From Trichormus sp. NMC-1 (GTDB lineage: Bacteria > Cyanobacteriota > Cyanobacteriia > Cyanobacteriales > Nostocaceae): a stretch of 51,732 nt of DNA. The stretch's first letter is position 1; each line of letters begins with the position of its first letter. Positions 27,564 to 37,370 of this stretch are shown here, piece by piece. The notes beneath the pieces are model-generated. The model did no database searches, was not told the origin of the DNA, and was given only the letters and a program-made list of their open reading frames with translations. The position numbers were made by a program, and so were the translations under genes. The stretch is from positions 1 to 51,732 of the forward strand of contig NZ_LZQD01000012.1 in assembly GCF_001858025.1 (NCBI RefSeq). Reading direction: 5' to 3'.

Positions 27564-29186
27564 CTAAACTCCTAAGCGATCGCGAAAATATTGACGATAC
27601 AATTGGCATCGGGGCTGGACATTATTCTCTACCCGCACGACCAAACCCATGCTATCCAATTTGAAGGCTTCCTCAGAGCGTAGGCGCACGGGAACATCTG
27701 ACGTGACAACGGTTTTCATCGCTGCTCCTAATGTAGGATAGTCTTCTAGCGACTTGAGATGTCCCAGCAGATAGTCGCTGTAAATGCCAGCTTCCGTTGG
27801 TGCAGTTCTCAAAAACTCCTCTAAAGTCAGATCACCCGCTGCTATGTGATACAGTGCCGTTCGCACTAAATAAGGATGCCCACCAATCAGATCCATGAAC
27901 TGCTTGACAAATTGCTCAGACCAATCCAGTCCGTGCAACTTCACCAACTCCTGCACCTGGGCGGCGGTAAACTCCCCCAACTCAATTGGCAAACCCACAT
28001 TAAAGGGTGATTGGTTAATATCCTTTTGCAAGTATGGTTCCTGGGAGTAGACAATCACGAAGCGAAGTTTACCCCATAATTGATTACTGCGCGATCGCTC
28101 GTGCCAACCGCGTAACAAACCACAAAAATCTGTTTCAATATCAGGATATTTAAACACGCGATCGAAATTATCGATTGCCACCACCAAGGGTGGTTCCGTA
28201 TCATCTAACAAATATTTCTCGAAGTAATCCGTACTGTTGTCATTTGCGCCAAAAATATCATCCCAATATTCCTCAATCTTGATTCTGATCCCTAACGGCT
28301 TGCCTACAGAAGCGCAAAACCACTGCATATATTTGTCAAGATCATTAAAGAATTTCTGGTTTGCCTGCTCCAAATTCAAAGTCACTGTGCGATATCCCAA
28401 CTGATTAGCATAAGCAAGCACCCGTACCATCAGCGAAGATTTGCCCATATTGTGGGGCGATTTAATCCGAATCAATGATCCAGGCTTATTAACTTCTGCG
28501 TAGCAGCGTTCCTCATAGGAAGAATGGATATAAAAACTGGAATCAACCCTCACCTGCCCATCAGGAGATTCTAAACTTACACTGCTGGCTGCTGATTGTG
28601 TTGGCACCAAGTCCGATCGCCTCAGCAATACAGGGGTCAATTCTTCTGGAATGCCATCTAAGGCGATGGCATTCACCCCCGATGCAAAGGCATCATCAAT
28701 TGAGCGATCATCCCAAATCGCCCTATAAAAACCCTGAGCAAACTGTCGTGCTGCTTCATCACCGATTGCCTGATTCATCCCCACCACGTAGGGGATATAC
28801 TGGGCAATCGCCTCAGCCTGTACCGATGCGTAGCAGGCATTCAGTACCACACACGTAATTTCACTCGCAAACATCTGAAACAACTTCGCCAAAGCATCAG
28901 TACTGACTGGCTGCTCCGCCCCGCTTTCATCCTCAAAAGCTAATCCATACTCACCACCCCCATGCCCCGAAAAATGCACGATCTGCGGCTTGAGATTGTA
29001 CATATACTGCTGTAAATCATCAGGACGTACAGCACCTCTAACCTCAATTACAAAGCGATCTCGATTTGCGGATAGCTGTAGTGTTGTACGAATTTCTTCT
29101 ACTTCCTTATCCAGACGTAGCCGTGCTGTATTTTGGGGATTTGCCGCTAAAAGTAGGATTTTTTTGACATTGCTCACAATCTGCAT
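27564..29186 (-). CDS. CHAT protease fused to AAA-like ATPase
   Basis: Residues 1-190 form a CHAT domain with KKILLLAANPQNT, HFSGHG (His75) and VVLNACYASVQ (Cys118), so the catalytic dyad is present. Residues about 215-540 form an AAA-like (PF14516-type) domain: Walker A-like SPHNMGKSSLM at 243-253 and Walker B LVVAIDNFDRVF at 334-345. A C-terminal winged-helix-like region (DSMGLVVRVENNVQPRCQLY) follows. It is the first gene of a two-gene operon with the WD40 ATPase, whose N-terminus carries the same ATPase type. Upstream are repeated GTCTCA words (29281-29374). The ATPase would sense or oligomerise, and the CHAT part would cleave a partner. Confidence 0.88.
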   Translation of the reverse strand: MQIVSNVKKILLLAANPQNTARLRLDKEVEEIRTTLQLSANRDRFVIEVRGAVRPDDLQQYMYNLKPQIVHFSGHGGGEYGLAFEDESGAEQPVSTDALAKLFQMFASEITCVVLNACYASVQAEAIAQYIPYVVGMNQAIGDEAARQFAQGFYRAIWDDRSIDDAFASGVNAIALDGIPEELTPVLLRRSDLVPTQSAASSVSLESPDGQVRVDSSFYIHSSYEERCYAEVNKPGSLIRIKSPHNMGKSSLMVRVLAYANQLGYRTVTLNLEQANQKFFNDLDKYMQWFCASVGKPLGIRIKIEEYWDDIFGANDNSTDYFEKYLLDDTEPPLVVAIDNFDRVFKYPDIETDFCGLLRGWHERSRSNQLWGKLRFVIVYSQEPYLQKDINQSPFNVGLPIELGEFTAAQVQELVKLHGLDWSEQFVKQFMDLIGGHPYLVRTALYHIAAGDLTLEEFLRTAPTEAGIYSDYLLGHLKSLEDYPTLGAAMKTVVTSDVPVRLRSEEAFKLDSMGLVVRVENNVQPRCQLYRQYFRDRLGV

Positions 29187-29280
29187 TCAAATCAGGTATA
29201 TAAACCCTCAAAAAGGGGGAATAGGGAAAATGTAGACTCATAACTTGGTAAACAGATGGATAATAGCATCCATATAACTA

Positions 29281-29374
29281 GTCTCAAAAAGTCTACTTTC
29301 TGAGACAGACCTTTATTATGTCTCTTTTTATGTCTCAAAATGCAATTCTCTCAAAGTCTAAGGAGTAATGAGAC
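29281..29374 (-). promoter_or_regulatory. Cluster of GTCTCA/TGAGAC words upstream of the CHAT-AAA operon
   Basis: GTCTCA or its complement occurs at 29281, 29301, 29332 and 29369, plus GTCTCT at 29320, all within 94 bases and 95-190 bases upstream of the CHAT-AAA start. This could be an operator array. No regulator can be named. Confidence 0.35.
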
Positions 29375-29556
29375 ATATATGCTACTTTTTAGCCATTAAA
29401 CTCTTAATCCCCCTTTTCGAGCGGTTATGCAAACAACCCAATCAGGGAATTAATCTAAGATTATGCCTCCTCTGTTATAAATAGATTAACTATAATTGCT
29501 CAACACTTAATAAGCTCTATGCCAACCGAGGCAGCAACATTAAATTTTTAGTTTGC

Positions 29557-29633
29557 TTTTATGACGCATTCGGGGCTGGTTGTCGTATGAAGATGCTTAC
29601 GAAATGGGTTGCAATGTGATCGCTCCAGTCAAC
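29557..29633 (+). pseudogene. Relic of a CHAT-domain C-terminus, frameshifted
   Basis: On the plus strand, 29557-29580 reads FYDAFGAG and, after a shift of frame, 29583-29633 reads SYEDAYEMGCNVIAPVN. This matches the C-terminal CHAT block seen in the 1402-aa protein here (FYDALGAGNSIESAYNMGCNAI). It overlaps the 3' end of the caspase gene on the other strand and has no start. It is the remains of a further CHAT gene. Confidence 0.65.
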
Positions 29634-32600
29634 TTATGGTCAAAGTCACACAGAGTGCTTTTATCAATGCATCTAAACCAGGTTTGCTGGTAAAGTAGGT
29701 GAGATGATCACAAGCGGCATCTGGTAACATAATTGGCTCAGGAGTGCGGTTTGCATTTACACTTTTAATACTTTCCAGTGTCACAGCTATATCGTTGGGT
29801 TGTTTTAAAAATACCATATCCACTACGCGATCTACAGATGAGCCAAACAGTTTCTGCATAAGTCGCTGTATCTGACTGGATTGTTTTCCAGGTTCAGTTT
29901 CTAATGCTTCTGGACGAATTGAGCGATCGCCAGCAATGATTGTATACTGCACATTGGGGTCAGGATTTGTGGCTATGCTTTGAATAAAAGAACTTTGCGG
30001 GTTCATTTGGTCTAAAGCGTTATCACTTGCTTCCAGAAAAGAGACCAATCCAGCAATAACTATTGTAGGCCAAGCCAGAGAAGACATTTGATTCAATCCA
30101 ATACCAAGGGCTGTAAATGCCCAATCTTGGATAGAAGGCCAGGGAGAACCAGCATTGGGTGTACCTAACATCACTAAGTGTTGGGCAATTTGATTTCCGC
30201 CCTCCCTTTCAATAAAAGTACGAGATACTAAGCCACCCATAGAATGGGCAACAATATGTAGTTGTTTACCGTGGTTTGCTCCTAAACCAATCTCTTCTAA
30301 TCTTTGTCTAAGTAATCTAGCGTTTTCTTCGATTGTCGTATGCAGATTTTCATAGTCGCAGGTGAGAACTAAATCATATTTATCTCGTAGAGTTTTCTGT
30401 TGTCCATTTTCTGTAAATGTTGCCTCTTGGACACTAGTTACTAAACTTTCGGTATCACCTATGATGCCATGAATAAAGAGTAAAATTTTCTTGGATTCAT
30501 CAACTTTGCTTTTAATGAATTGTTTATTGTCTTGATAATACACACGCCCATTTGATGATACTTCAGCAATTCTCACAAGTGGATAGGTAAATTCTTTTTT
30601 AAATATTGGGGACAGTAGTTTTTGGAATAGTATCTTAATTGAACCTTGTAAACTGCGACTATCTATTGTTGGTTCAGGTAAGCGTTCTAATGTAATTTCT
30701 GTCTTTCCATTTACTTCCTTAGCTTTACCCACAGGTATGAAAAACTCACCATCATAAGCAATTGGTAATATATGTTCGTCTGATGCTAGTGATTTATCAA
30801 CTACCAATTTAATGGGATTGTTTGGTGTGACACTTTCGTGGTTTTGCAAATCAACAATTTCCAAGATGTTAAACAAACCAGGGCTGCGAGTTATGTTAAA
30901 ATTGTATGGTTCAGTCAGATTTCTGCCGCCGTTTCTTTGAACAAGAGTTTGGCTTTGTAAAAAAATAGGTGGGATTAAATTACTGTTAACATCCCTACTA
31001 ATTGGAGGTAAGGGGGTCAAACTAAATTTTCCCTTTAAATCTGAATGCCCTTGGAGTTCAACACCAGTGAATAAAGTGATAGACTCAGACTCCTTTATTT
31101 CTATTCCACCAGGTGGTTTTACTAGGGTGATTTTAACTTCTTGAGTCATCCAGTTATCAATATATTCGTCTTCATCTGGCTCCGTTTGACGAGTATATAC
31201 GTTATTCATTAAACGGTTGAGAGCGCCTGATAATCTTCCAGAACGATTGATAGAAGGTGGATAATCAAGTCCTGGTTGCTGGAGCAAACTTGCATTGAAA
31301 TCTCTAGTGCTAATAATTAACTTGAAAATAGTATTGTATTCAGTAATCCCCTTATTTAAATAATCTCTCGGAATTACTAGTTTTAATCTTCTACCTTCAA
31401 CATTTGCACCTTCACTGCCTCTTGGCGGTAAACGTAAACTGCCTCTTTCTATAAAAAATTCAGGAATATCTATTGCGTAATCTCCCGCAAGTTCTACTAC
31501 CTGAAAATAAAGGTATTGTTCGCTATTATTTGTAACTTTTATTTCTATCCATGGTGAATCCCACTTGTTATTTTTAAAAGTGTATTCCCCACGTAGCTCT
31601 GAAGTTTCTTGTTTTGAGGAATATTCTTTATCTCCAGAAGTAACAATAACTTCCATCTCCACATCCCCAGCTTTAATTTGACTGGTAGGTGGAGTTTTCA
31701 ATTCTAAAATATTCGTCCAACGCGCAATATGTTCTAAACGCTTAATAATTATGTTTGCGTTTTGTCGAGTGTATCCTTGTGTATCTGGTATTTCTGGAAC
31801 TTGTGCAACTAATGGACATTGATCAGCAACTTGTCTAATCCAGTATTGACCATTAGTAGCTTCTAAATAATAATTTGTATCCTGAGATGATTCTACTTCC
31901 CGAACAAACAAAGAAGGTTTATTTGGATCAGTTGTTAAAAGTGCTTGACGAGCAAGTTCTATCCCTGCCTCATCACCTTGAAAATATACTTTTAACTTTG
32001 GTAATGGTACATCTGTTACAACTGCCCAATAAGGTACTTCTTCAGATAAATTAGTATTATCACCGCTTAATTCAACTTTACTAACTTCTGTCAATACCTG
32101 AGTAACATTAGCTCGACAAATTGCATTTGAAATTTGACGTAACTCCTCTGGTGTACTTCCCTGCTGGAAAACTGCCAATAAAGTTTCCCCTTCAGAAGTT
32201 TGGCGAATACCATGTAAAACACCAGCGTTAATGACCCAACTATGATATGTTTCGCTGTCATAAGTTAGGGTAAAGTAATTTGCGCGTTCACCTACAGCCC
32301 CAGCCAAAAAACTTTGTCTTAAATCTTCTGGTGGTGCTTCTATTTGTGGTGATTGCTCATTAACTTTACCAGTTATCAAGGCATTAATATCTTGGACTAA
32401 ATCTGCATAGGATAAACTGCTATTATTGCGCTGTAATGCCTGAGTTAGAAAGTAAGAAAAAACCCCACGTCGTTTACCATTTTCACCTGTGTACTCTTTT
32501 GCAGTTTGATGGGAACGACAAGCAGCGATCGCAATATGTCTTGGTAACTTATAATTATTACTTAAGCGATAATTCAGCCAATCTTGAGGAAAAATAAAAT

Positions 32601-33147
32601 CTTTTAAGTCTCTTACTCGTCCATTCGCAGACGTTTGACGTTCAGTTACTTCTGGGTTTCTAGTAGCTGTGCCAGAGTGACAACAATCCAAAATAATAAG
32701 GATATGTGGATTCTTCTTGGCTACCTGTTCAATCAAGTAGTTTAATTCCTTATCTGCTAAGTCTTGACCTCCTTCAGTACGGCTATCATAGCAAACTAAG
32801 GTTTCAATTTTCCGGTCTGATTCTATAGCCCAAAATACTTCCGGTGCTGATTCATAAGAACCATGACCAGCATAATAAAACAATACTACATCTTCACTGT
32901 CAGCATTGCATAGGTGTTTCTGAAACCCGTCAATAATTGCCTGACGTGTTGCTAATTCGTTTGTCAGTTTCCAAGGAACTTCTGAGGTTTCAACTAATTC
33001 CCATTCCCACTCAGTAGCAATTCGTTTACGCAAATAAGTTTCTATTGATTCGATATCATTAAGACAACCCTTTAAAGAACTCACTCCTCTTGAATCAGGA
33101 TGGTAGCTGTCAATACCAACAAGTAGAGCATAAATTTGTTTAGTCAT
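29629..33147 (-). CDS. Caspase (metacaspase)-alpha/beta hydrolase fusion
   Basis: The 1172-aa protein has two catalytic domains. Residues 1 to about 290 are a C14 caspase: IYALLVGIDSY, YYAGHGS with His95 and LDCCHSGTA with Cys156. A long middle of beta-rich character (about 300-850), with no signature recognised, follows. Residues about 885-1172 are an alpha/beta hydrolase of lipase type: LLFIHGIIGDTES (oxyanion region), the nucleophile Ser969 in HIVAHSMGGLV, LGTPNAGSPW, and His1148 in CDHLTYF. Start and length are clear. The gene lies 14 bases after the NTPase-CHAT gene, in one operon. Autocleavage by the caspase could release a membrane-damaging esterase; this is inference. Confidence 0.85.
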   Translation of the reverse strand: MTKQIYALLVGIDSYHPDSRGVSSLKGCLNDIESIETYLRKRIATEWEWELVETSEVPWKLTNELATRQAIIDGFQKHLCNADSEDVVLFYYAGHGSYESAPEVFWAIESDRKIETLVCYDSRTEGGQDLADKELNYLIEQVAKKNPHILIILDCCHSGTATRNPEVTERQTSANGRVRDLKDFIFPQDWLNYRLSNNYKLPRHIAIAACRSHQTAKEYTGENGKRRGVFSYFLTQALQRNNSSLSYADLVQDINALITGKVNEQSPQIEAPPEDLRQSFLAGAVGERANYFTLTYDSETYHSWVINAGVLHGIRQTSEGETLLAVFQQGSTPEELRQISNAICRANVTQVLTEVSKVELSGDNTNLSEEVPYWAVVTDVPLPKLKVYFQGDEAGIELARQALLTTDPNKPSLFVREVESSQDTNYYLEATNGQYWIRQVADQCPLVAQVPEIPDTQGYTRQNANIIIKRLEHIARWTNILELKTPPTSQIKAGDVEMEVIVTSGDKEYSSKQETSELRGEYTFKNNKWDSPWIEIKVTNNSEQYLYFQVVELAGDYAIDIPEFFIERGSLRLPPRGSEGANVEGRRLKLVIPRDYLNKGITEYNTIFKLIISTRDFNASLLQQPGLDYPPSINRSGRLSGALNRLMNNVYTRQTEPDEDEYIDNWMTQEVKITLVKPPGGIEIKESESITLFTGVELQGHSDLKGKFSLTPLPPISRDVNSNLIPPIFLQSQTLVQRNGGRNLTEPYNFNITRSPGLFNILEIVDLQNHESVTPNNPIKLVVDKSLASDEHILPIAYDGEFFIPVGKAKEVNGKTEITLERLPEPTIDSRSLQGSIKILFQKLLSPIFKKEFTYPLVRIAEVSSNGRVYYQDNKQFIKSKVDESKKILLFIHGIIGDTESLVTSVQEATFTENGQQKTLRDKYDLVLTCDYENLHTTIEENARLLRQRLEEIGLGANHGKQLHIVAHSMGGLVSRTFIEREGGNQIAQHLVMLGTPNAGSPWPSIQDWAFTALGIGLNQMSSLAWPTIVIAGLVSFLEASDNALDQMNPQSSFIQSIATNPDPNVQYTIIAGDRSIRPEALETEPGKQSSQIQRLMQKLFGSSVDRVVDMVFLKQPNDIAVTLESIKSVNANRTPEPIMLPDAACDHLTYFTSKPGLDALIKALCVTLTIS

Positions 33148-33161
33148 AGATATTTACCTCA

Positions 33162-36100
33162 TTAGCTAGATTGTTTCTTAAATAATTTTGGAGTCAAATG
33201 TTGTGGAATGTTCTTTAACTGAATTGCATTACATCCCATGTTATAAGCACTTTCAATAGAATTTCCTGCTCCAAGAGCGTCATAAAATCCTTGAGCGAAT
33301 TCTATTGCAGCACTATCTGCCAATGTATCACTCATCCCAATCACATAGTCACTATATTTAACAATTTCCTTCGCTTGTACTTCAGAATAGTAAGCATTGA
33401 AAATAACACATTCGACGTGTTCAGCACATTCTTTAAATAAATTCACTAGAGCATCTGTACTTATTAACTTTGGTTGGCCATCCTCATCTTGTAATACCAG
33501 TCCTTCATCGCCAGACCCATGTCCACAAAAATGCACTATTTGTGGATTAAAATCTAATAAAGAACGACGTAAATCACTAGTCCGAACAGCCAATATCTGC
33601 TCTAGTTTGAACTGGTTTTGCTTCTGAGAGCGACGTAACGCGGCCTGAATTTCACGCATCTCTTTATCAAGGCGTAATTCTGTCTTATTAACTGAATTTG
33701 AAGCCAAGATTAGAATTGTTTTATGTAACTCCTTTTTATTCACAATCTGGAGAATCTGTTCTGGTTGAAGTGGTTGCCAAGTTATGCGTCGCATAACTTT
33801 TTTGGCACTCAATAACGTTCTTTTAAGCCACGTTAAAGAGGGGAACTGTTCAGTGATCCGCTCAATCTCCATACACGCCTGAGATGTACCAGTTTCTCTA
33901 AGTTGTGTTAATACGCTATCTCTAAAACCAGCAATGCTTTCTCTAACTCCTACAAAGTGAGCAATAACTTCATTGCTGTGATCAATATCTTCAGCATGAG
34001 GATATTGTTGTACTAGCCAGATATATAGGTCAGCCAGATGCTTTTCTGTTATGGGCAAATAGACACCATGCGAGTAGCGGTTAGCAACTTCTTCAAATAC
34101 TTCCCGCCCAAAGTTTGTATCTTGCTGAATAGCTGACCAAACAATCTCCCAACTAACAGGTTCTGTACATCCGACTAATTCCTTAGCGGCGAAGATTGCT
34201 TTCTGATATTCTTTTTCTTCTATAGGCAGGGGAATAGAAATAAGTGATTGAGCAAACTTTCTAGCCTCATTCGATTCATGCTTTAACAGTTCTTCAAGTA
34301 ACTGACTCAAACATTGCGGTTTAATTGCTGTATCCTTAGCTTTATCCAAAACAGTAGCTTTGAAACGCTCATCCCAGCATTCCTGAAACCTATTAAAAGT
34401 GAGTATGGGGTTGTCTTTATTATTCTCTCTATTAATAATAGACAGCAATGTATTTAAGGTTTCACTGGGAGCTTTCATATATGCCCACTTCGCTAACTTC
34501 GTATAGTATTGTTCCTTTTCGCTATTGTAAGGATAACAAACAATAACAGGTGTCCATCTTTGCCAAACATCAGATGGTAGAGTTTTTAATTTTTCTGGAT
34601 TTTCTATTAAAAGCAATAACAAAGCTTTAAAACCTGATGATTCAGGGTATTGAAATATGCCTGTATTTATGAAAATATTGTTTAATTGGTTGTATAATTC
34701 AATGTATTTTTTAGCAGCATTAATAATTCTTTCACGAGTTTTTGTATTAGCTTTCTGCCATCCGAAAAGTTTAGTCAAATCTGATTCAAAATCTTGCTCA
34801 TAGGATTGACTATCTGAATTAAAATGCATTTCTTGAATGATTTGCCACCAAGCTAATATTTCTTCTGATTCTACCTGCTTCAGTAATGCAAGAATTTTCT
34901 TTCTTGGTAAATCAAGAATTTTTATGAAATATTTAAATGTATTTTTAAATAAATTTTGTATTTTTATGTATAAATTGAGCAAATATCTATTTAAAAATAT
35001 TATTTTAGTTTTTAATGTATATGATTTTATATGGTTACGAAAAAAATCGTCATTTTTAGCAATCTTAATAATTGCTTTTTTTTCTTCTTTGTTATTACGA
35101 TTATAATTCCAATCAATTAATATTACCCATGTTTTTCTAAGTGCCTGTGATATAGATGAGCAATATTCATTCAGCATCCAGAAAATATCTTCTTTTAGAA
35201 AAATATTTTCTTTTTTTAGACAACTTACTAAAAAGTAGGGGTCTATGTTTGATTTTGCAACTATCTGAACTGCCTGCTTGATTAGTTTATGACGGCTATG
35301 AACATCATTAATAATTGATATTTTAAATTGGTTTTTCAGTTCATTATCAATAGTAATTACTTTTTGATATTCTCTCCATTGTATTAGAGCTATCTTAGTA
35401 AAATTTTCTACTATGTTAGGCAATTCCCAATGTTGGCAAGCTTTTAAGAGTATCTCATTTGCAAGCCTTTCAAATGGGTGTCCAGTGCATCTTAAACCTT
35501 GCTTTGCAACCCAATTGAGAGCAACTACTAAATTCCTTGACTGGAGTTTTAGTACAAGTTCATAGTCAAGAAATATTCGGTAAGCTCCTGTAAAGTTGCT
35601 CTTCTTAGGTGTAGTTATGTTATTAAACAATTCCTCGGCTGTCAAATTGTCTGGCCAAAGTCCTCTCAAAACATAACCTTTCAGTTGATCATACTCATCT
35701 TCTAAAAGTTGCTTAAATACTAGCGGCTTTAACTGTAATCTTGTACTTGCATTACCAAGTTTACTAATTGCTTTTGCTGCGCTAACTCTAAGATAAATTG
35801 GTTGAGAGAAATCAAGTACCAGGTTGACTAACTCCTCTTGAAGTTCATGTACATCACAAACTTCAGCAATATCTATCGCTACATCTCTAGCATGAATTGA
35901 CTTACTAGAATCCTGAATATATGGGCGTAATTGCCTAGATAAATTAGAATGCTTAAGCTTCTCATATCTTTGGTAGTTGTCGCCATCTAAATCGATCAGC
36001 TTTTCCTGTTCATATTGTTTGAGCAAGTTATCAACTATTGCTTCTCGAATATGTTCGTCTGTGGGTATGTCACTTCGCAACAACACATCAGGATCTGTTT

Positions 36101-37370
36101 TTATAATTTCCTGGAGAACATCATTTCTCATACTGGCTAACCATGATGCTGTCTCATGAAGTTTTGGTGTTAACTTATTTTCAGCATCTTCAGGTACAAA
36201 AATTAATTTCATGGCTTGATGTAAAGGTATTTCATGATGAACCAAATACCATGCAGCCAAAAATTCAGCATAAGTTTGGTGCGCCCATCCTATACGACTT
36301 AACCCATCACGAGATGAGAATAAACTAGTGCCTAAAACCTCTTCGATAGTTTCTTGTTTGATTTCGATCTCTCTACCATCAATGCTTTCTGTTCCCTGGC
36401 ATATCTCCTCAATAAGTAGAGCATCATCTGTAACATCACTCCGAAAACCAACCGAGATAACAAATTTATTACAAAAAATGGTTATAGCTGCAAGTCTGGC
36501 TGCAATAATTAACCGTTCTTTTGAAGTAAGAGTTCCTTTTAATTTTTTTGATGAAATACGATTTGGATTCCATTCATCACAGAGCCAGCGACATCCTTCA
36601 AAATAAAGTTTATGTAGCCTTTCCTCAGAAGGAAATTGATTGTTGTAGTTATGATAGGTATGAAACAGAAATTTTAGTGTAATGGGCTGAATTGCTAAAA
36701 GCACAAGATTCCTATTCTTAATTTCTTGTAGAAAATTTTCAATATCGTTGATACCTTCAATTCTTGCTGCCTGACTAACATCTATAGAGCGAAGCGAAGC
36801 AAGTTTATAAATTTCTACATTATCTTCACCCCAAATATCCTTTAACCCTTTCTCCAAAACGACTGGCCAAACTGCTGCTCGGCAGGCAATACGCAAATTT
36901 AAACGCTGGATTTTATTACGATAATCTTTAAATTTATCAACCAAGAGAGTTGCTAATGTATCTATACGTAGTAAGCATTCATCAAAACTATCCAAAAAAA
37001 TATGTAATTTATGAGTGCCTTTCAACCATTGATTAAATTTTTGACTATTAAATAATTCTTGAACTAATCTGTTTTCATCTCCAAAAGAACGAAGATCTAG
37101 ATAAAGTACTTGACTACCTTGCTGTTGAATTTTACTGATAGATGTTTCTAAAACACGGCTTTTGCCAATTCCTGGCTCCCCCAAGAGTGCTAAACAAGGA
37201 AAATCTGATATAGCTTCAAACGTTACTAGATGTGGATTATAAAAACGTCCCCACTCAGCTTCCGGGTCACACAAATAACCACCACAGGCCAGGTTGATGC
37301 TATCTGACTGCGAACGGGGATACCAAAACCGCTTCCATTTGTAATCCTGATTTGGAATTTTTACTGGCAA
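33162..37370 (-). CDS. STAND-type NTPase with C-terminal CHAT domain lacking the catalytic Cys
   Basis: The 1402-aa protein begins with a P-loop NTPase of NACHT-like type: Walker A LLGEPGIGKSRV (GKS at 69-71) and Walker B KLHIFLDSFDECLL at 121-134. A long helical repeat region (about 290-1200) is probably a sensor arm. Residues about 1217-1402 are CHAT: ILILASNSV, HFCGHGSG with His1284, but VIFNAYYSEVQ with Tyr1327 where every other CHAT here has Cys (NACY). The codon is TAC, one base from TGC. The protease is therefore probably dead. It is the first gene of the operon with the caspase-hydrolase, so it may act as a sensor or scaffold. Confidence 0.85.
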   Translation of the reverse strand: MPVKIPNQDYKWKRFWYPRSQSDSINLACGGYLCDPEAEWGRFYNPHLVTFEAISDFPCLALLGEPGIGKSRVLETSISKIQQQGSQVLYLDLRSFGDENRLVQELFNSQKFNQWLKGTHKLHIFLDSFDECLLRIDTLATLLVDKFKDYRNKIQRLNLRIACRAAVWPVVLEKGLKDIWGEDNVEIYKLASLRSIDVSQAARIEGINDIENFLQEIKNRNLVLLAIQPITLKFLFHTYHNYNNQFPSEERLHKLYFEGCRWLCDEWNPNRISSKKLKGTLTSKERLIIAARLAAITIFCNKFVISVGFRSDVTDDALLIEEICQGTESIDGREIEIKQETIEEVLGTSLFSSRDGLSRIGWAHQTYAEFLAAWYLVHHEIPLHQAMKLIFVPEDAENKLTPKLHETASWLASMRNDVLQEIIKTDPDVLLRSDIPTDEHIREAIVDNLLKQYEQEKLIDLDGDNYQRYEKLKHSNLSRQLRPYIQDSSKSIHARDVAIDIAEVCDVHELQEELVNLVLDFSQPIYLRVSAAKAISKLGNASTRLQLKPLVFKQLLEDEYDQLKGYVLRGLWPDNLTAEELFNNITTPKKSNFTGAYRIFLDYELVLKLQSRNLVVALNWVAKQGLRCTGHPFERLANEILLKACQHWELPNIVENFTKIALIQWREYQKVITIDNELKNQFKISIINDVHSRHKLIKQAVQIVAKSNIDPYFLVSCLKKENIFLKEDIFWMLNEYCSSISQALRKTWVILIDWNYNRNNKEEKKAIIKIAKNDDFFRNHIKSYTLKTKIIFLNRYLLNLYIKIQNLFKNTFKYFIKILDLPRKKILALLKQVESEEILAWWQIIQEMHFNSDSQSYEQDFESDLTKLFGWQKANTKTRERIINAAKKYIELYNQLNNIFINTGIFQYPESSGFKALLLLLIENPEKLKTLPSDVWQRWTPVIVCYPYNSEKEQYYTKLAKWAYMKAPSETLNTLLSIINRENNKDNPILTFNRFQECWDERFKATVLDKAKDTAIKPQCLSQLLEELLKHESNEARKFAQSLISIPLPIEEKEYQKAIFAAKELVGCTEPVSWEIVWSAIQQDTNFGREVFEEVANRYSHGVYLPITEKHLADLYIWLVQQYPHAEDIDHSNEVIAHFVGVRESIAGFRDSVLTQLRETGTSQACMEIERITEQFPSLTWLKRTLLSAKKVMRRITWQPLQPEQILQIVNKKELHKTILILASNSVNKTELRLDKEMREIQAALRRSQKQNQFKLEQILAVRTSDLRRSLLDFNPQIVHFCGHGSGDEGLVLQDEDGQPKLISTDALVNLFKECAEHVECVIFNAYYSEVQAKEIVKYSDYVIGMSDTLADSAAIEFAQGFYDALGAGNSIESAYNMGCNAIQLKNIPQHLTPKLFKKQSS

